Assembly (NCBI RefSeq): GCF_030413615.1
Contig: NZ_CP129236.1
Coordinates: 2,712,001 to 2,776,000 of the forward strand
DNA from: Planococcus shixiaomingii
GTDB taxonomy: Bacteria; Bacillota; Bacilli; Bacillales_A; Planococcaceae
Direction: 5' to 3'
DNA: 64,000 nt
Positions 42,616 to 52,293 of the stretch are shown here, piece after piece (the first letter of the stretch is position 1; each line of letters starts with the position of its first letter). The translations under genes were made by a program, and so were the position numbers. The notes below the pieces were generated by a model. It did not search any database and was not told the DNA's origin. It saw only the letters and a list, made by a program, of their open reading frames with translations.

Positions 42616-43554
42616 TTAAATACGTGTTGCAACTGCTTTCAATGATTCAAACTCCCGCTCAGAGCATTGAACAAAATGGCCAGGGGTAACTTCTCTCATC
42701 CGGACATCTTCGCCCTCTTCATATTTATGAATCGCTGAATCATATGATTTTCGTACCCGGTTGCGCTCATAATCCGGATCTGGCAATGGAATTGCTGACA
42801 GCAAGGATTGCGTATACGGATGCATCGGGTTTCGATACAATTCTTCAGCTGGCGCAAGTTCAACTAGCTTTCCAAAGTACATCACACCAATTCGATCTGA
42901 GATGTATTTCACCATCGACAAATCGTGGGCAATAAACAAATATGTCAGACCTTTTTCTTCTTGCAACTCTTTCAATAAGTTGACAACTTGTGCTTGAATT
43001 GACACGTCAAGTGCAGAAATCGGCTCATCAGCTATGATAAAGTCCGGATCTACAGCCAACGCCCGAGCAATTCCTAAACGCTGGCGCTGGCCGCCTGAGA
43101 ACTCATGCGGATAGCGGTTCGCATGCTCTTTGTTCAAGCCGACAGTTTCTAACAACTCAAACACCATTCTTTTGCGATCTGCGGCATTTTTTGCCAATCC
43201 ATGAATGTCGATGCCTTCGGCAATAATATCCATAACTTTCATTCGCGGATTTAATGATGCGTATGGGTCTTGGAAAATCATTTGCATTTTGCGGTTAAAC
43301 TTTTTCAATTCTTGCTTTGATTTTTTGCCGTGAACATTTTCACCTTCATAAAATACTTCTCCTGAAGTTGCATCGTACAAGCGAATGATTGAGCGCCCAG
43401 TCGTAGATTTCCCACAACCTGACTCCCCAACCAAACCAAGTGTTTCTCCTCTATAAATATCAAAACTGATGTCATCTACAGCACGGACTTCGTTTGCTTT
43501 ACCTACATTGAAATGCTGTTTTAAATTTTTAATTTCCAACAATTTTTCAGCCAT
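42616..43554 (-). CDS. oppF: Oligopeptide ABC transporter ATP-binding protein OppF
   Basis: A 312-residue ATPase. Walker A is GESGCGKST near residues 39-47, the ABC signature [15 protein letters not shown] is near 150, and Walker B ends DFIIADEP. The C-terminal extension of Opp/Dpp ATPases is present ([20 protein letters not shown], ending [14 protein letters not shown]). It drives peptide uptake together with OppD. It overlaps oppD by one base and is the last gene of oppABCDF. Confidence 0.95.
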   Translation of the reverse strand: MAEKLLEIKNLKQHFNVGKANEVRAVDDISFDIYRGETLGLVGESGCGKSTTGRSIIRLYDATSGEVFYEGENVHGKKSKQELKKFNRKMQMIFQDPYASLNPRMKVMDIIAEGIDIHGLAKNAADRKRMVFELLETVGLNKEHANRYPHEFSGGQRQRLGIARALAVDPDFIIADEPISALDVSIQAQVVNLLKELQEEKGLTYLFIAHDLSMVKYISDRIGVMYFGKLVELAPAEELYRNPMHPYTQSLLSAIPLPDPDYERNRVRKSYDSAIHKYEEGEDVRMREVTPGHFVQCSEREFESLKAVATRI

Positions 43555-44609
43555 TATACTCTGCTCCCTTCATAATATCTGCTTCCCGGGAACTTTTTCA
43601 TACGCTCAACAACTGTTGCCGGCGGCTCTACTCGCGGAGCATCAGGATGCAAGAGCCATGTCGCTGCATAGTGAGTATCGCTGACTTTGAAAAATGGAGG
43701 GTTTTGCTCCATATCGATTTGCAGGGCATATTCACTTCGAAGTGCAAATGCATCACCTTTCGGCGGAGAAAGCAAGTCTGGCGGTGTTCCAGGAATAGCA
43801 TATAATTTTTCGTCTGCTGCATCCAAAGACGGCATTGAGCTCAGTAAGCCCCAAGTATAAGGATGCTGAGGATTATAGAAAATTTCGTCTACCGTACCGA
43901 TTTCTACAATTTTTCCTCCATACATTACTGCTACCCGGTCAGCTACGTTTGCAACTACGCCAAGATCATGGGTAATGAAAATGATTGATGTATCAATTTT
44001 TTTCTGAAGATCTTTCATCAATTCTAAAATTTGCGCTTGAATTGTTACATCCAGTGCTGTTGTCGGTTCATCCGCAATTAGTATTTGAGGATTGCATGCT
44101 AGTGAAATCGCAATAACGATCCGCTGGCGCTGTCCACCTGAAAACTGGTGAGGATATTGTTTCATACGAAGTTCCGGTTTTGGCATACCAACTAAACGCA
44201 ATAAATCAATTGCTACTTTTTTCGCTTCAGCTTTGCTGATTTTTTGGTGTTTTAAAAGTGGTTCTGTTAATTGCCGTCCAATTGGCATGGTCGGATTTAA
44301 TGAAGTCATTGGATCTTGGAAAATCATCGCAATTTCTTTGCCGCGAATTTTTTGCATTTCTTTATCCGACAACTTCGTTAAGTCGCGTCCGCCAAATAAG
44401 ATTTCCCCATTTTTAAATTCAGCTGAGTTTTCTGGCAGCAAACGCATAATGGATTTGGTCGTAACTGATTTACCAGAACCCGACTCTCCTACGATGGCCA
44501 GCGTTTCACCTTTATATAAATCAAAGTTTACTCCGCGGATTGCTTTAACTTCTCCAGCAAATGTGTTGAAGGAAAGCTCTAAATTTTTAACTTGTAAAAT
44601 TTTCTCCAT
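43554..44609 (-). CDS. oppD: Oligopeptide ABC transporter ATP-binding protein OppD
   Basis: A 351-residue ATPase partner of OppF. Walker [10 protein letters not shown] is near 39-47, the signature [20 protein letters not shown] near 160, and Walker [14 protein letters not shown]. The C-terminal peptide-transporter extension includes [20 protein letters not shown], where cysteines that bind an iron-sulfur cluster in some homologues are absent. A good AAAGGAGG-like site precedes ATG 44609, and the gene follows oppC by 15 bases. Confidence 0.95.
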   Translation of the reverse strand: MEKILQVKNLELSFNTFAGEVKAIRGVNFDLYKGETLAIVGESGSGKSVTTKSIMRLLPENSAEFKNGEILFGGRDLTKLSDKEMQKIRGKEIAMIFQDPMTSLNPTMPIGRQLTEPLLKHQKISKAEAKKVAIDLLRLVGMPKPELRMKQYPHQFSGGQRQRIVIAISLACNPQILIADEPTTALDVTIQAQILELMKDLQKKIDTSIIFITHDLGVVANVADRVAVMYGGKIVEIGTVDEIFYNPQHPYTWGLLSSMPSLDAADEKLYAIPGTPPDLLSPPKGDAFALRSEYALQIDMEQNPPFFKVSDTHYAATWLLHPDAPRVEPPATVVERMKKFPGSRYYEGSRV

Positions 44610-44624
44610 TTCAGTCTTTCCTCC

Positions 44625-45644
44625 TTAATCTTTCATCTTAGGATCAAGAGCATCACGAAGTCCGTCACCAATTAAGTTGAAGGCAATCATGATTAAACTC
44701 AAGACAACAGCCGGAATCGCAAGAATATGCGGCTGATACTGTATCAACTTGTACCCATCGTTGATCAATGTCCCAAGCGATGCGTCTGGAGCCTGTAATC
44801 CTAATCCAATAAAGCTTAGGAAGGCTTCAAAGAAAATAGCTCCTGGAATTGTAAACATCGTGTTAATGATGATGATGCCGAGAACGTTCGGCATTAAGTG
44901 TTTCCAGATGATGCGGCTGTCGCTAGCCCCTAAAGTTCTAGCTGCCAGCACAAACTCCTGGCTCTTGTATTTTAGCACTTGCCCACGAACTACCCGTGAC
45001 ATTCCTGTCCAACCCGTTATGGTCAAGGCGATTATGATCGCTAATATCCCAGGATCCATTACAAGGATAAAAAGAATTACTACGACAAGGTTTGGAATAC
45101 CCGTAAGAATTTCTACTATACGCTGCATAATGTCATCAATACGGCCTCCGAAATAACCGGAAATACCGCCGTAAATAACACCGATGAACATATCAATAGC
45201 TGCTGCTACGAAGGCGATGAAAAGTGAAACTTGAGTTCCCTTCCAAACGCGTGAGAACATGTCCCGGCCCAGGTTATCTGTCCCGAACCAATAGTTGACT
45301 TCGACTTTTTTCATTTCGTATAAATCGACTTCTTTTCCTCCGAGTGTACCTACTCCATCAAATATACCAAGATTTTCAATTACCGGAATCTTTGGCGGCA
45401 AGTTGGCATGTGTAATCGTTTGATCGTTTGGTGCATACGGGCTCATTACCGGCCCTAGAAAAGCCATAATGAGAATCAAACCAAAAAGCACTAAACTAAC
45501 AATGGCACCCTTATTTTTACGCAGGCGGTACCACGCATCTTGCCAAAAATTGACACTTGGTTTTGAAATTCGTTCGGCTTGTTCTGCACTTACTGTGATG
45601 CGTTCAAATGAGCCTTTTGGTAATTTTTCGAGATTTTGAGTCAT
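44625..45644 (-). CDS. oppC: Oligopeptide ABC transporter permease OppC
   Basis: A 339-residue inner-membrane permease. A cytoplasmic N-terminus (about 40 residues) precedes the first helix. An extracytoplasmic insert carries VEVNYWFGTDNLGRDMFSRV, the hallmark of OppC/DppC. The EAA loop is seen as SQEFVLAARTLGASDSRIIW and the ending is FNLIGDGLRDALDPKMKD. It pairs with OppB. The start overlaps the oppB stop by one base, so translation is coupled. Confidence 0.94.
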   Translation of the reverse strand: MTQNLEKLPKGSFERITVSAEQAERISKPSVNFWQDAWYRLRKNKGAIVSLVLFGLILIMAFLGPVMSPYAPNDQTITHANLPPKIPVIENLGIFDGVGTLGGKEVDLYEMKKVEVNYWFGTDNLGRDMFSRVWKGTQVSLFIAFVAAAIDMFIGVIYGGISGYFGGRIDDIMQRIVEILTGIPNLVVVILFILVMDPGILAIIIALTITGWTGMSRVVRGQVLKYKSQEFVLAARTLGASDSRIIWKHLMPNVLGIIIINTMFTIPGAIFFEAFLSFIGLGLQAPDASLGTLINDGYKLIQYQPHILAIPAVVLSLIMIAFNLIGDGLRDALDPKMKD

Positions 45645-46579
45645 TAACTTTTACCTCCTGAAAGACGAATCCGAGGATCGATGATGCCGTATAAAATATC
45701 AACTATAAGAATTACAACAATCAAGAAAACTGAGAAGAAAATAGTTGTACCCATAATAATTGAAAAGTCATTAACCATGATAGATTTAACAAACTGTTCC
45801 CCAATTCCAGGGATAGCGAAAATTTGTTCCACTACAAGTGATCCTGTAAGAATACCTACTGCCATCGGTCCAAGGACTGTGATCAACGGAATCAATGCGT
45901 TACGGAAAGCATGTTTAAATGCTACTTCTGTCCCGCTCGCGCCTTTTGCCTTAGCAAGAGTAATGTAATCGGAACCAAGCACTTCAATCATTTCTGTCCG
46001 GATAAAACGCGCTGATGTAGCTAGCGGGAACATGGCAAGTGCAATAGATGGCAGGACGCTTGACATAAAGCCGTCTTTCCAAAGCGCTACCGGGAACCAT
46101 TCTAACTTTAGAGCGAAGAAATATTGCAGCATAGACGCGAAAACAAACGACGGAATTGATATTCCTATAATCGCTACTATAGTACTTGAGTAATCCACCC
46201 ACGTATTTTGGCGAAGTGCAGCAATCATTCCAAGCAACACTCCAATAAAAGTACCTAATACCATGCCTTGGAAACCAATTTGTGCAGACGGCCCCATTCG
46301 GCTAATAATCACATCTGTTACGTTAGCACCTTTAAATTGGTTTATTGAGATGCCTAAGTCACCTTGGGCTATGCCAAGCATATAGTCGAAATACTGAACT
46401 GGTAGAGGTTTATCAAGACCATATCTTGCTTCTACAACTGCCCTTTGTTCAGGAGATAATTTGTCTGCGGAAGCGACGGGGGAACCTGGTAAAATTTTCA
46501 TTAAGAAAAATGTGAATGTAGCGATCAACGCTAAAGTAAGGAACATATATATTAAGCGTTTACCTATATATCGTGCCAT
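45644..46579 (-). CDS. oppB: Oligopeptide ABC transporter permease OppB
   Basis: A 311-residue permease with six membrane helices. It starts MARYIGKRLIYMFLTLALIA, contains the LPGSPVASADKLSPEQRAVV extracytoplasmic segment and the EAA loop SDYITLAKAKGASGTEVAFK, and ends YGIIDPRIRLSGGKS. The ATG at 46579 is chosen because GGAGGTG lies directly upstream. The reading frame is open to 46720 but has no ribosome site. It follows oppA after a 190-base gap that contains a hairpin. Confidence 0.94.
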   Translation of the reverse strand: MARYIGKRLIYMFLTLALIATFTFFLMKILPGSPVASADKLSPEQRAVVEARYGLDKPLPVQYFDYMLGIAQGDLGISINQFKGANVTDVIISRMGPSAQIGFQGMVLGTFIGVLLGMIAALRQNTWVDYSSTIVAIIGISIPSFVFASMLQYFFALKLEWFPVALWKDGFMSSVLPSIALAMFPLATSARFIRTEMIEVLGSDYITLAKAKGASGTEVAFKHAFRNALIPLITVLGPMAVGILTGSLVVEQIFAIPGIGEQFVKSIMVNDFSIIMGTTIFFSVFLIVVILIVDILYGIIDPRIRLSGGKS

Positions 46580-46706
46580 GATTGCACCTCCAAAAATGAT
46601 TAATTCTATTATACAAGCATTCTGACTATTAAAACAGTTCCGCTTGTTTTTTTCTCGAGTTAGCAGAAAATGGTCAATTTTCCGTGAATTTTCATACATT
46701 ATAAAA

Positions 46707-46740
46707 GAGAGTATATGCACTTTAGCAGTGATATACTCTC
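46707..46740 (-). terminator. Attenuating hairpin between oppA and oppB
   Basis: GAGAGTATAT / ATATACTCTC, extended by a short CAC / GTG pair, followed by TTTT on the minus strand. It lies inside the opp operon, so partial termination would leave more oppA than oppBCDF message. Confidence 0.6.
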
Positions 46741-46770
46741 TCTATATTTGTTTACAGTGACGCCTTTAAA

Positions 46771-48486
46771 TTATTCTTTTCCAGAAATATAAGCCCACTT
46801 GTAGCTGTAATCTCCACCGAATGGATGAGTAACAATTCCATTTACATATGGTTTTTGAAGTGACATTAAACCACGTTGGTAAATTGGCGCGATTGCTGCA
46901 TCTTCTTCAAGCAAGATTTTTTCTGCCTGTGCCATTGCTTCCCAACGAGCAGCAACGTCTGTAGCTAGATCGCCTTTAGCAGATTCAACTAATTCATCAA
47001 ATTTCTTGTTCGAGTAAGACATTGCGTTCTGAGCAGAGCCAGTTACAAACAAGTCGATGAATGTCATCGGATCCTGATAGTCAGGGCCCCAGCCAGAGTT
47101 TTGGATATCATAATCTTGTTTTTCGTCAAGCTCTAAACGAACTGCGAAAGGAACAGCTTTAAGCTCAACAGTCAAACCTTCAAGGTTTTCTTCAAGTTGT
47201 GCTTTCAAGTATTCGTCCATGCTCTTAGCAGTTTCAGTGTCTCCACCAAGAAGCTCAAGAGTAACTTCAGTCACGCCTTCTTCTTCCAAACCTTTAGCCC
47301 AAAGCTTTTTAGCTTCTTCAGCATTGAAAGCAAGCATTTCTTTTCCGTTTACTTCACGGAAGTCTTTGTCGCTTTCATCAAAAGTGAACTCTGTTGGTAC
47401 CAAGTAGTTTGCAGGAAGTGAACCGTTCGCAAGAACGATGTCAACTAGATCTTGCTTGTTGAAAGCCATAGCAATGGCTTTACGGATGTTAACGTTAGCA
47501 AGTGGAGTTTTTTCTCCATTGCGTTCTTGGTTGAACTTCATGTAGAAAACAGTCGGTTCTAATTCTTTAACAACTTCTTCATGGTCAGCATACTGCATTG
47601 CAAACTCACCAGAAAGACCAGCACGATCTTTTTCCCCAGAAGTGTAAAGGTTAACTGCAGTAGCAGGTTCTTTTACAACATCATAGTTGATTTTTTCAAG
47701 TTTAACAGTTTCTGCATCCCAGTATTCAGGGTTTTTCTCAAGTGACCAAGTCAAGCCTGTTCCATCCCAGTCTTTAAGTTTGAATGGACCGTTAGCAAGC
47801 AAGTTCTCTGAGTTTGAAGCGTAAGCGTCGCCTTTTTCAGTGACGAATTTTTCATTTTGCGGCAAGAATGTACCAAATGCCATTAAAGACATGAAGTAAG
47901 GAGTTGGACGCTCAAGAGTTACTTCAAGAGTTTTATCGTCAACAGCTTTAACTCCGAGTTCTTTTTTATCTTTTTTGTCTGCTGCGATATCAGCAGCGTT
48001 TTTAATTGTACCGCCCATCATGTATGCACCATATGGTGATCCAGTAGCAGGGTCGATCGTACGCTGCCATGAGAACACGAAATCGTGAGCTGTTACAGGC
48101 TCTCCATTATCCCATTTAGCGTCGCGCAATTTAAAAGTGTAAACCAATCCATCTTCGCTAACTGTTGGTTCGCCTTCAGCCATTGCAGGTTCAGCAATGT
48201 TTTCTTGGTTCAAGCGGTAAAGGCCTTCGTTAACGTTGTTCAAAAGATTGAATGCTACAGCATCTTCAGCAATAGCTGAGTCCATAGTTGGAATTTCAGC
48301 ACTTTCCATCAAGTTCAATTCTTGAGTTGCATCTGGTTCACCTGTTGCTGCGGTGCCTTCTTCTTTTTTCGGTTCTTCTTTTTCTGGAGTTTTAGTAGTA
48401 GTATCTCCACCGCCGCCACAGGCAGCTAGGAAGGCACTAAGAACTAAAACTAGGCTAAGTAGCCAAAATAACTTGCTGTTCTTCAC
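46771..48486 (-). CDS. oppA: Peptide ABC transporter substrate-binding lipoprotein OppA
   Basis: A 571-residue extracellular peptide-binding lipoprotein. The lipobox is LAAC (MKNSKLFWLLSLVLVLSAFL, then AACGGGG), followed by a flexible acidic linker. Family-5 segments include AKWDNGEPVTAHDFVFSWQR, WDGTGLTWSLEKNPEYWDAE and WGPDYQDPMTFIDLF. It delivers oligopeptides to OppBCDF. The start is GTG 48486 after AAGGGGG; the frame is open to 48525 without a site. A CodY-like box lies just upstream. It is one of three close paralogues around trpS (see 50408 and 52294). Confidence 0.94.
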   Translation of the reverse strand: MKNSKLFWLLSLVLVLSAFLAACGGGGDTTTKTPEKEEPKKEEGTAATGEPDATQELNLMESAEIPTMDSAIAEDAVAFNLLNNVNEGLYRLNQENIAEPAMAEGEPTVSEDGLVYTFKLRDAKWDNGEPVTAHDFVFSWQRTIDPATGSPYGAYMMGGTIKNAADIAADKKDKKELGVKAVDDKTLEVTLERPTPYFMSLMAFGTFLPQNEKFVTEKGDAYASNSENLLANGPFKLKDWDGTGLTWSLEKNPEYWDAETVKLEKINYDVVKEPATAVNLYTSGEKDRAGLSGEFAMQYADHEEVVKELEPTVFYMKFNQERNGEKTPLANVNIRKAIAMAFNKQDLVDIVLANGSLPANYLVPTEFTFDESDKDFREVNGKEMLAFNAEEAKKLWAKGLEEEGVTEVTLELLGGDTETAKSMDEYLKAQLEENLEGLTVELKAVPFAVRLELDEKQDYDIQNSGWGPDYQDPMTFIDLFVTGSAQNAMSYSNKKFDELVESAKGDLATDVAARWEAMAQAEKILLEEDAAIAPIYQRGLMSLQKPYVNGIVTHPFGGDYSYKWAYISGKE

Positions 48487-48502
48487 ACTTTTGTCCCCCT
48501 TA

Positions 48503-48517
48503 AATTTTCTGAAAACT
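48503..48517 (-). promoter_or_regulatory. CodY-like box upstream of oppA
   Basis: AATTTTCTGAAAACT matches 14 of 15 positions of the CodY consensus AATTTTCNGAAAATT. It lies between the -10 region (TATAAT at about 48535) and the ribosome site. Confidence 0.7.
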
Positions 48518-48730
48518 TGGTACACTTTTTATTATACATATTCTTTTTTTATTGTACAGTACTTTTTTGAAATCATTTTCACTATTGTAACAATAGTATG
48601 ACATTGACATTACGAGAAAGTCGCATGAAATCTAGATTTTGTAAGGGCTTACTTTTTGAAAAAAACCATTATCTTTTTGATTTTTTTCTTATTTTCTTCT
48701 AAACTAGAGAAGAACTGAGGTGTATAAAGA

Positions 48731-49072
48731 GTGAAAAAAACATTAATTGGAATAGCTGTCGTTCAAATCCTTATTTTCTTAACTATCCTTTTTCGAGCAG
48801 AAAGTTTGTCGTTATTGTCCTATATTAATAATTCCTTTATTTATGGTGGTATCATAATATTCTTCGGTTTATGGATCTTTGTGGTAAGGACTGGGGTTTT
48901 TGATATTTTTACAATTAGCATGAGAAAAGTCTTCAAAGGCAAAAGTACTATGGAAGATGATGAAATGCGCCCACCTTCCGAGTTATTTAATTTTTCAAGT
49001 AGCCCATTGCTGATTATCGGTTCCGTAACTATACTATTAATGGGTTTGGCGCTGCTTGTTTATGAATTATAA
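48731..49072 (+). CDS. DUF3899 domain membrane protein
   Basis: A 113-residue membrane protein with three hydrophobic segments (LIGIAVVQILIFLTILF, FIYGGIIIFFGLWIFVV and LLIIGSVTILLMGLALLVYE) separated by a short charged cytoplasmic stretch (RKVFKGKSTMEDDEMRPPSE). It fits the DUF3899 family of small Bacillales membrane proteins with no known function. The start is GTG 48731, with GAGGTG eight bases upstream. It diverges from oppA and lies just before the T-box leader of trpS, which has its own promoter. Confidence 0.7.
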   Translation: MKKTLIGIAVVQILIFLTILFRAESLSLLSYINNSFIYGGIIIFFGLWIFVVRTGVFDIFTISMRKVFKGKSTMEDDEMRPPSELFNFSSSPLLIIGSVTILLMGLALLVYEL

Positions 49073-49075
49073 TGA

Positions 49076-49105
49076 TTGCATTCAATTTCCACCGTGTATT
49101 ATAAT
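49076..49105 (+). promoter_or_regulatory. Sigma-A promoter of the trpS T-box transcript
   Basis: TTGCAT (49076-49081), an 18-base spacer, and a perfect TATAAT (49100-49105). Confidence 0.65.
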
Positions 49106-49111
49106 TAAATA

Positions 49112-49352
49112 TAAACTAGCGCTGATAAAGAAGAGTAAATGCAGTTCCTTCTATAAAGAGAGTCTGTGGGTGGTGAAAACAGACGTTGGGCTGTATTGAA
49201 TGGACTTTTGAGCTGAACCGGTGAAATTAAAGTAGCCAGTTCCGTGATCTTCACGTTATGAAGAAGAGTGGCCGGTCGACGGCAACTAGGGTGGTACCGC
49301 GGAAAACACATCATTCGTCCCTTCTTTTGGGATGTGTGCTGTGTTTTTTTAT
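49112..49352 (+). promoter_or_regulatory. T-box riboswitch (tryptophan specifier)
   Basis: The leader contains the AGTA bulge motif (about 49130), the specifier codon TGG (49201-49203) after GAA, and the T-box sequence AGGGTGGTACCGCG (49288-49301). A terminator (about 49303-49350) ends in GTGTTTTTTT. Uncharged tRNA-Trp binding the specifier and T-box would favour the antiterminator and allow trpS expression. Confidence 0.95.
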
Positions 49353-49357
49353 TATGA

Positions 49358-50359
<1,002 letters not shown>

Positions 50360-50364
50360 CATAG

Positions 50365-50393
50365 AAAAGAGGCTGCATTTTGCAGCCTCTTTT
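50365..50393. terminator. Terminator shared by trpS and the converging oppA paralogue 2
   Basis: AAAAGAGGCTGCA / TGCAGCCTCTTTT (13-bp arms, 3-base loop), with T residues on the plus strand and A residues on the left. Confidence 0.9.
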
Positions 50394-50407
50394 TAGTTCG
50401 AAATTTT

Positions 50408-52111
50408 TTATTCTTTTCCTGAAATGTAAGCCCATTTGTATCCGAATTGCCCCCCAAAAGGATGGCGGACAATTCCTTTGACGTAAGGTTTTTGAAGAGC
50501 CATAATTCCGAACTGGTGAATCGGAGCAATAGCTGCATCTTCTTCAATTAAAATCTTTTCAGCTTGTGCCATTGAGTCCCAGCGAGCAGCTGCGTCTAAT
50601 GCAAGTTCGCCTTTTGCCGCTTCAATCAACGCATCCAGCCTTTCATTTGAATAAGACATTCGATTTTGAGGAGAATCCGTCACAAACAAATCCAAGAAAG
50701 TCATCGGATCTTGATAGTCTGGACCCCAAGCAGCGCCTTGAAGTTCGTAGTCTTGAGCTTCATCTAATTCGAGACGCACATTAAAAGGGACGTTTTTAAT
50801 TTCCACCGTTAATCCTGGAAGGTTTTTTTCTAACTGATCCTTCAAATATTCATTCATATCCATTACAACTCCAATATCATCTCCTAGCAGTTCAAGCGTC
50901 AATTCATTTATCCCTTCTTCATCCAACCCCTGCTCCCATAGTTTTTTTGCTTCTTTTGTGTCATATTCCAGCATGTCGCCATTCACTGCGCGAAAATCCT
51001 CTTTGTTTTCGCCAAAGGTAAAATCTGCGGGAACTATATAATTTGCCGGAAGCGATCCATCTGCCATTATGCCGTCTACTAGCTCTTGTTTATTGAATGC
51101 TTTTGCGATTGCTTTACGAATATTTTCATTCGCTAAAACAGTTCTTTCTCCATTCCGTTCCTGGTTAAACTTGATATAACTAACAGCAGGGTCCTTTCCT
51201 TTAATTAAATCCGGATCATCTGCGTGTTGTTTAGCAAGTTCACCGGTTAATAATGCTCGATCCTTTTCGCCTGAACTGTAAAGTTTAATTTCGGTTGCAC
51301 TTTCTTTTACAACATCGAAATTGATTTTATCAAGCTTGACTGTTTTTTCGTCCCAATATTCCGGGTTTTTTTCCAAGGACCATTTTAATCCTGTACCATC
51401 CCAATCGCTAAAGATGAATGGACCGTTATAAAGAATATTTTCAGAGTTAGAAGCATAGTCATCCCCTTTTTCGGTTACAAATTCCTCTTGTTGAGGGAAA
51501 AATGTCGGAAAAGCCATCAACGATAAAAAATAGGGAACCGGCCGTTCCAAAGTTACGACTAACGTTTTCTCATCCTGTGCCTCAATGCCAAGCTCTTCTT
51601 TATCCATCTCTCCTGCTGCAATGGCCTCTGCATTTTTAATCGTACCCGCCATCATGTAAGGTCCATAAGGCGATCCAGTGCCTGGGTCGATTGCCCGTTG
51701 CCATGCAAAAACAAAATCATGAGCTGTCACTGGAGTTCCATCGGACCAGTTAGCATTACGCAATTTAAACGTGTAAACTAACCCATCATCGCTTACTTCA
51801 GGCTCACCCTCAGCAATTGCAGGTTCAGCAGTGTTTTCCTGGTTCAGGCGGTAAAGACCTTCATTCACATTGATCAACATGTTGAAAGCTGCAACGTCAC
51901 CGGCAACAGCAGAGTCCATAGTAGGAATTTCCGAGTAATCAACCAAATTCAGTTCCTGTACTTTGTCCATTTCGCTTGGAACATCACCGGCAGGGTTGTT
52001 TTCTCTTTCTTGAGAAGCAATGTTTGGTTCTTCCGCACCGCTGCAAGCCGCTATTAAGGAAAGGATCGCGAAAACCATGACCAGTACTTTAAAAAACTTG
52101 ATGGTGTCCAC
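50408..52111 (-). CDS. Peptide ABC transporter substrate-binding lipoprotein (OppA paralogue 2)
   Basis: A 567-residue lipoprotein with lipobox IAAC (VFAILSLIAACSGAEEP). It is clearly homologous along its whole length to OppA at 46771 and to the paralogue at 52294 (for example NANWSDGTPVTAHDFVFAWQ and WGPDYQDPMTFLDLFVTDSP), but it is the most diverged of the three. No permease or ATPase genes accompany it, so it probably lends its peptides to OppBCDF. The start is GTG 52111 with GAGGAGG upstream. Only a weak CodY-like sequence is visible upstream. Confidence 0.9.
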   Translation of the reverse strand: MDTIKFFKVLVMVFAILSLIAACSGAEEPNIASQERENNPAGDVPSEMDKVQELNLVDYSEIPTMDSAVAGDVAAFNMLINVNEGLYRLNQENTAEPAIAEGEPEVSDDGLVYTFKLRNANWSDGTPVTAHDFVFAWQRAIDPGTGSPYGPYMMAGTIKNAEAIAAGEMDKEELGIEAQDEKTLVVTLERPVPYFLSLMAFPTFFPQQEEFVTEKGDDYASNSENILYNGPFIFSDWDGTGLKWSLEKNPEYWDEKTVKLDKINFDVVKESATEIKLYSSGEKDRALLTGELAKQHADDPDLIKGKDPAVSYIKFNQERNGERTVLANENIRKAIAKAFNKQELVDGIMADGSLPANYIVPADFTFGENKEDFRAVNGDMLEYDTKEAKKLWEQGLDEEGINELTLELLGDDIGVVMDMNEYLKDQLEKNLPGLTVEIKNVPFNVRLELDEAQDYELQGAAWGPDYQDPMTFLDLFVTDSPQNRMSYSNERLDALIEAAKGELALDAAARWDSMAQAEKILIEEDAAIAPIHQFGIMALQKPYVKGIVRHPFGGQFGYKWAYISGKE

Positions 52112-52244
52112 TGGAAAAGCCTCCTCTTCAGAATTTGTAAAATATGTATATCTATATTTTACAACATTTACCTGTTAATTAATATCATATTTTTATCATT
52201 TTAAATTATTCAGACAAAAAAATACCAATATTTGATGCAATAAA

Positions 52245-52270
52245 AAAGAACCTGCATATGCAGGTTCTTT
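52245..52270 (-). terminator. Terminator of oppA paralogue 3
   Basis: A perfect 12-bp repeat AAAGAACCTGCA with its complement, separated by TA, and T residues on the minus strand. Confidence 0.75.
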
Positions 52271-52293
52271 CAAAATTTTAATCGAATACCTTT

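Noticed and set aside
52112..52160. CodY box upstream of oppA paralogue 2
   Set aside because: The best alignment (around 52127-52141) matches only about 9 or 10 of 15 positions, no better than chance in AT-rich DNA.
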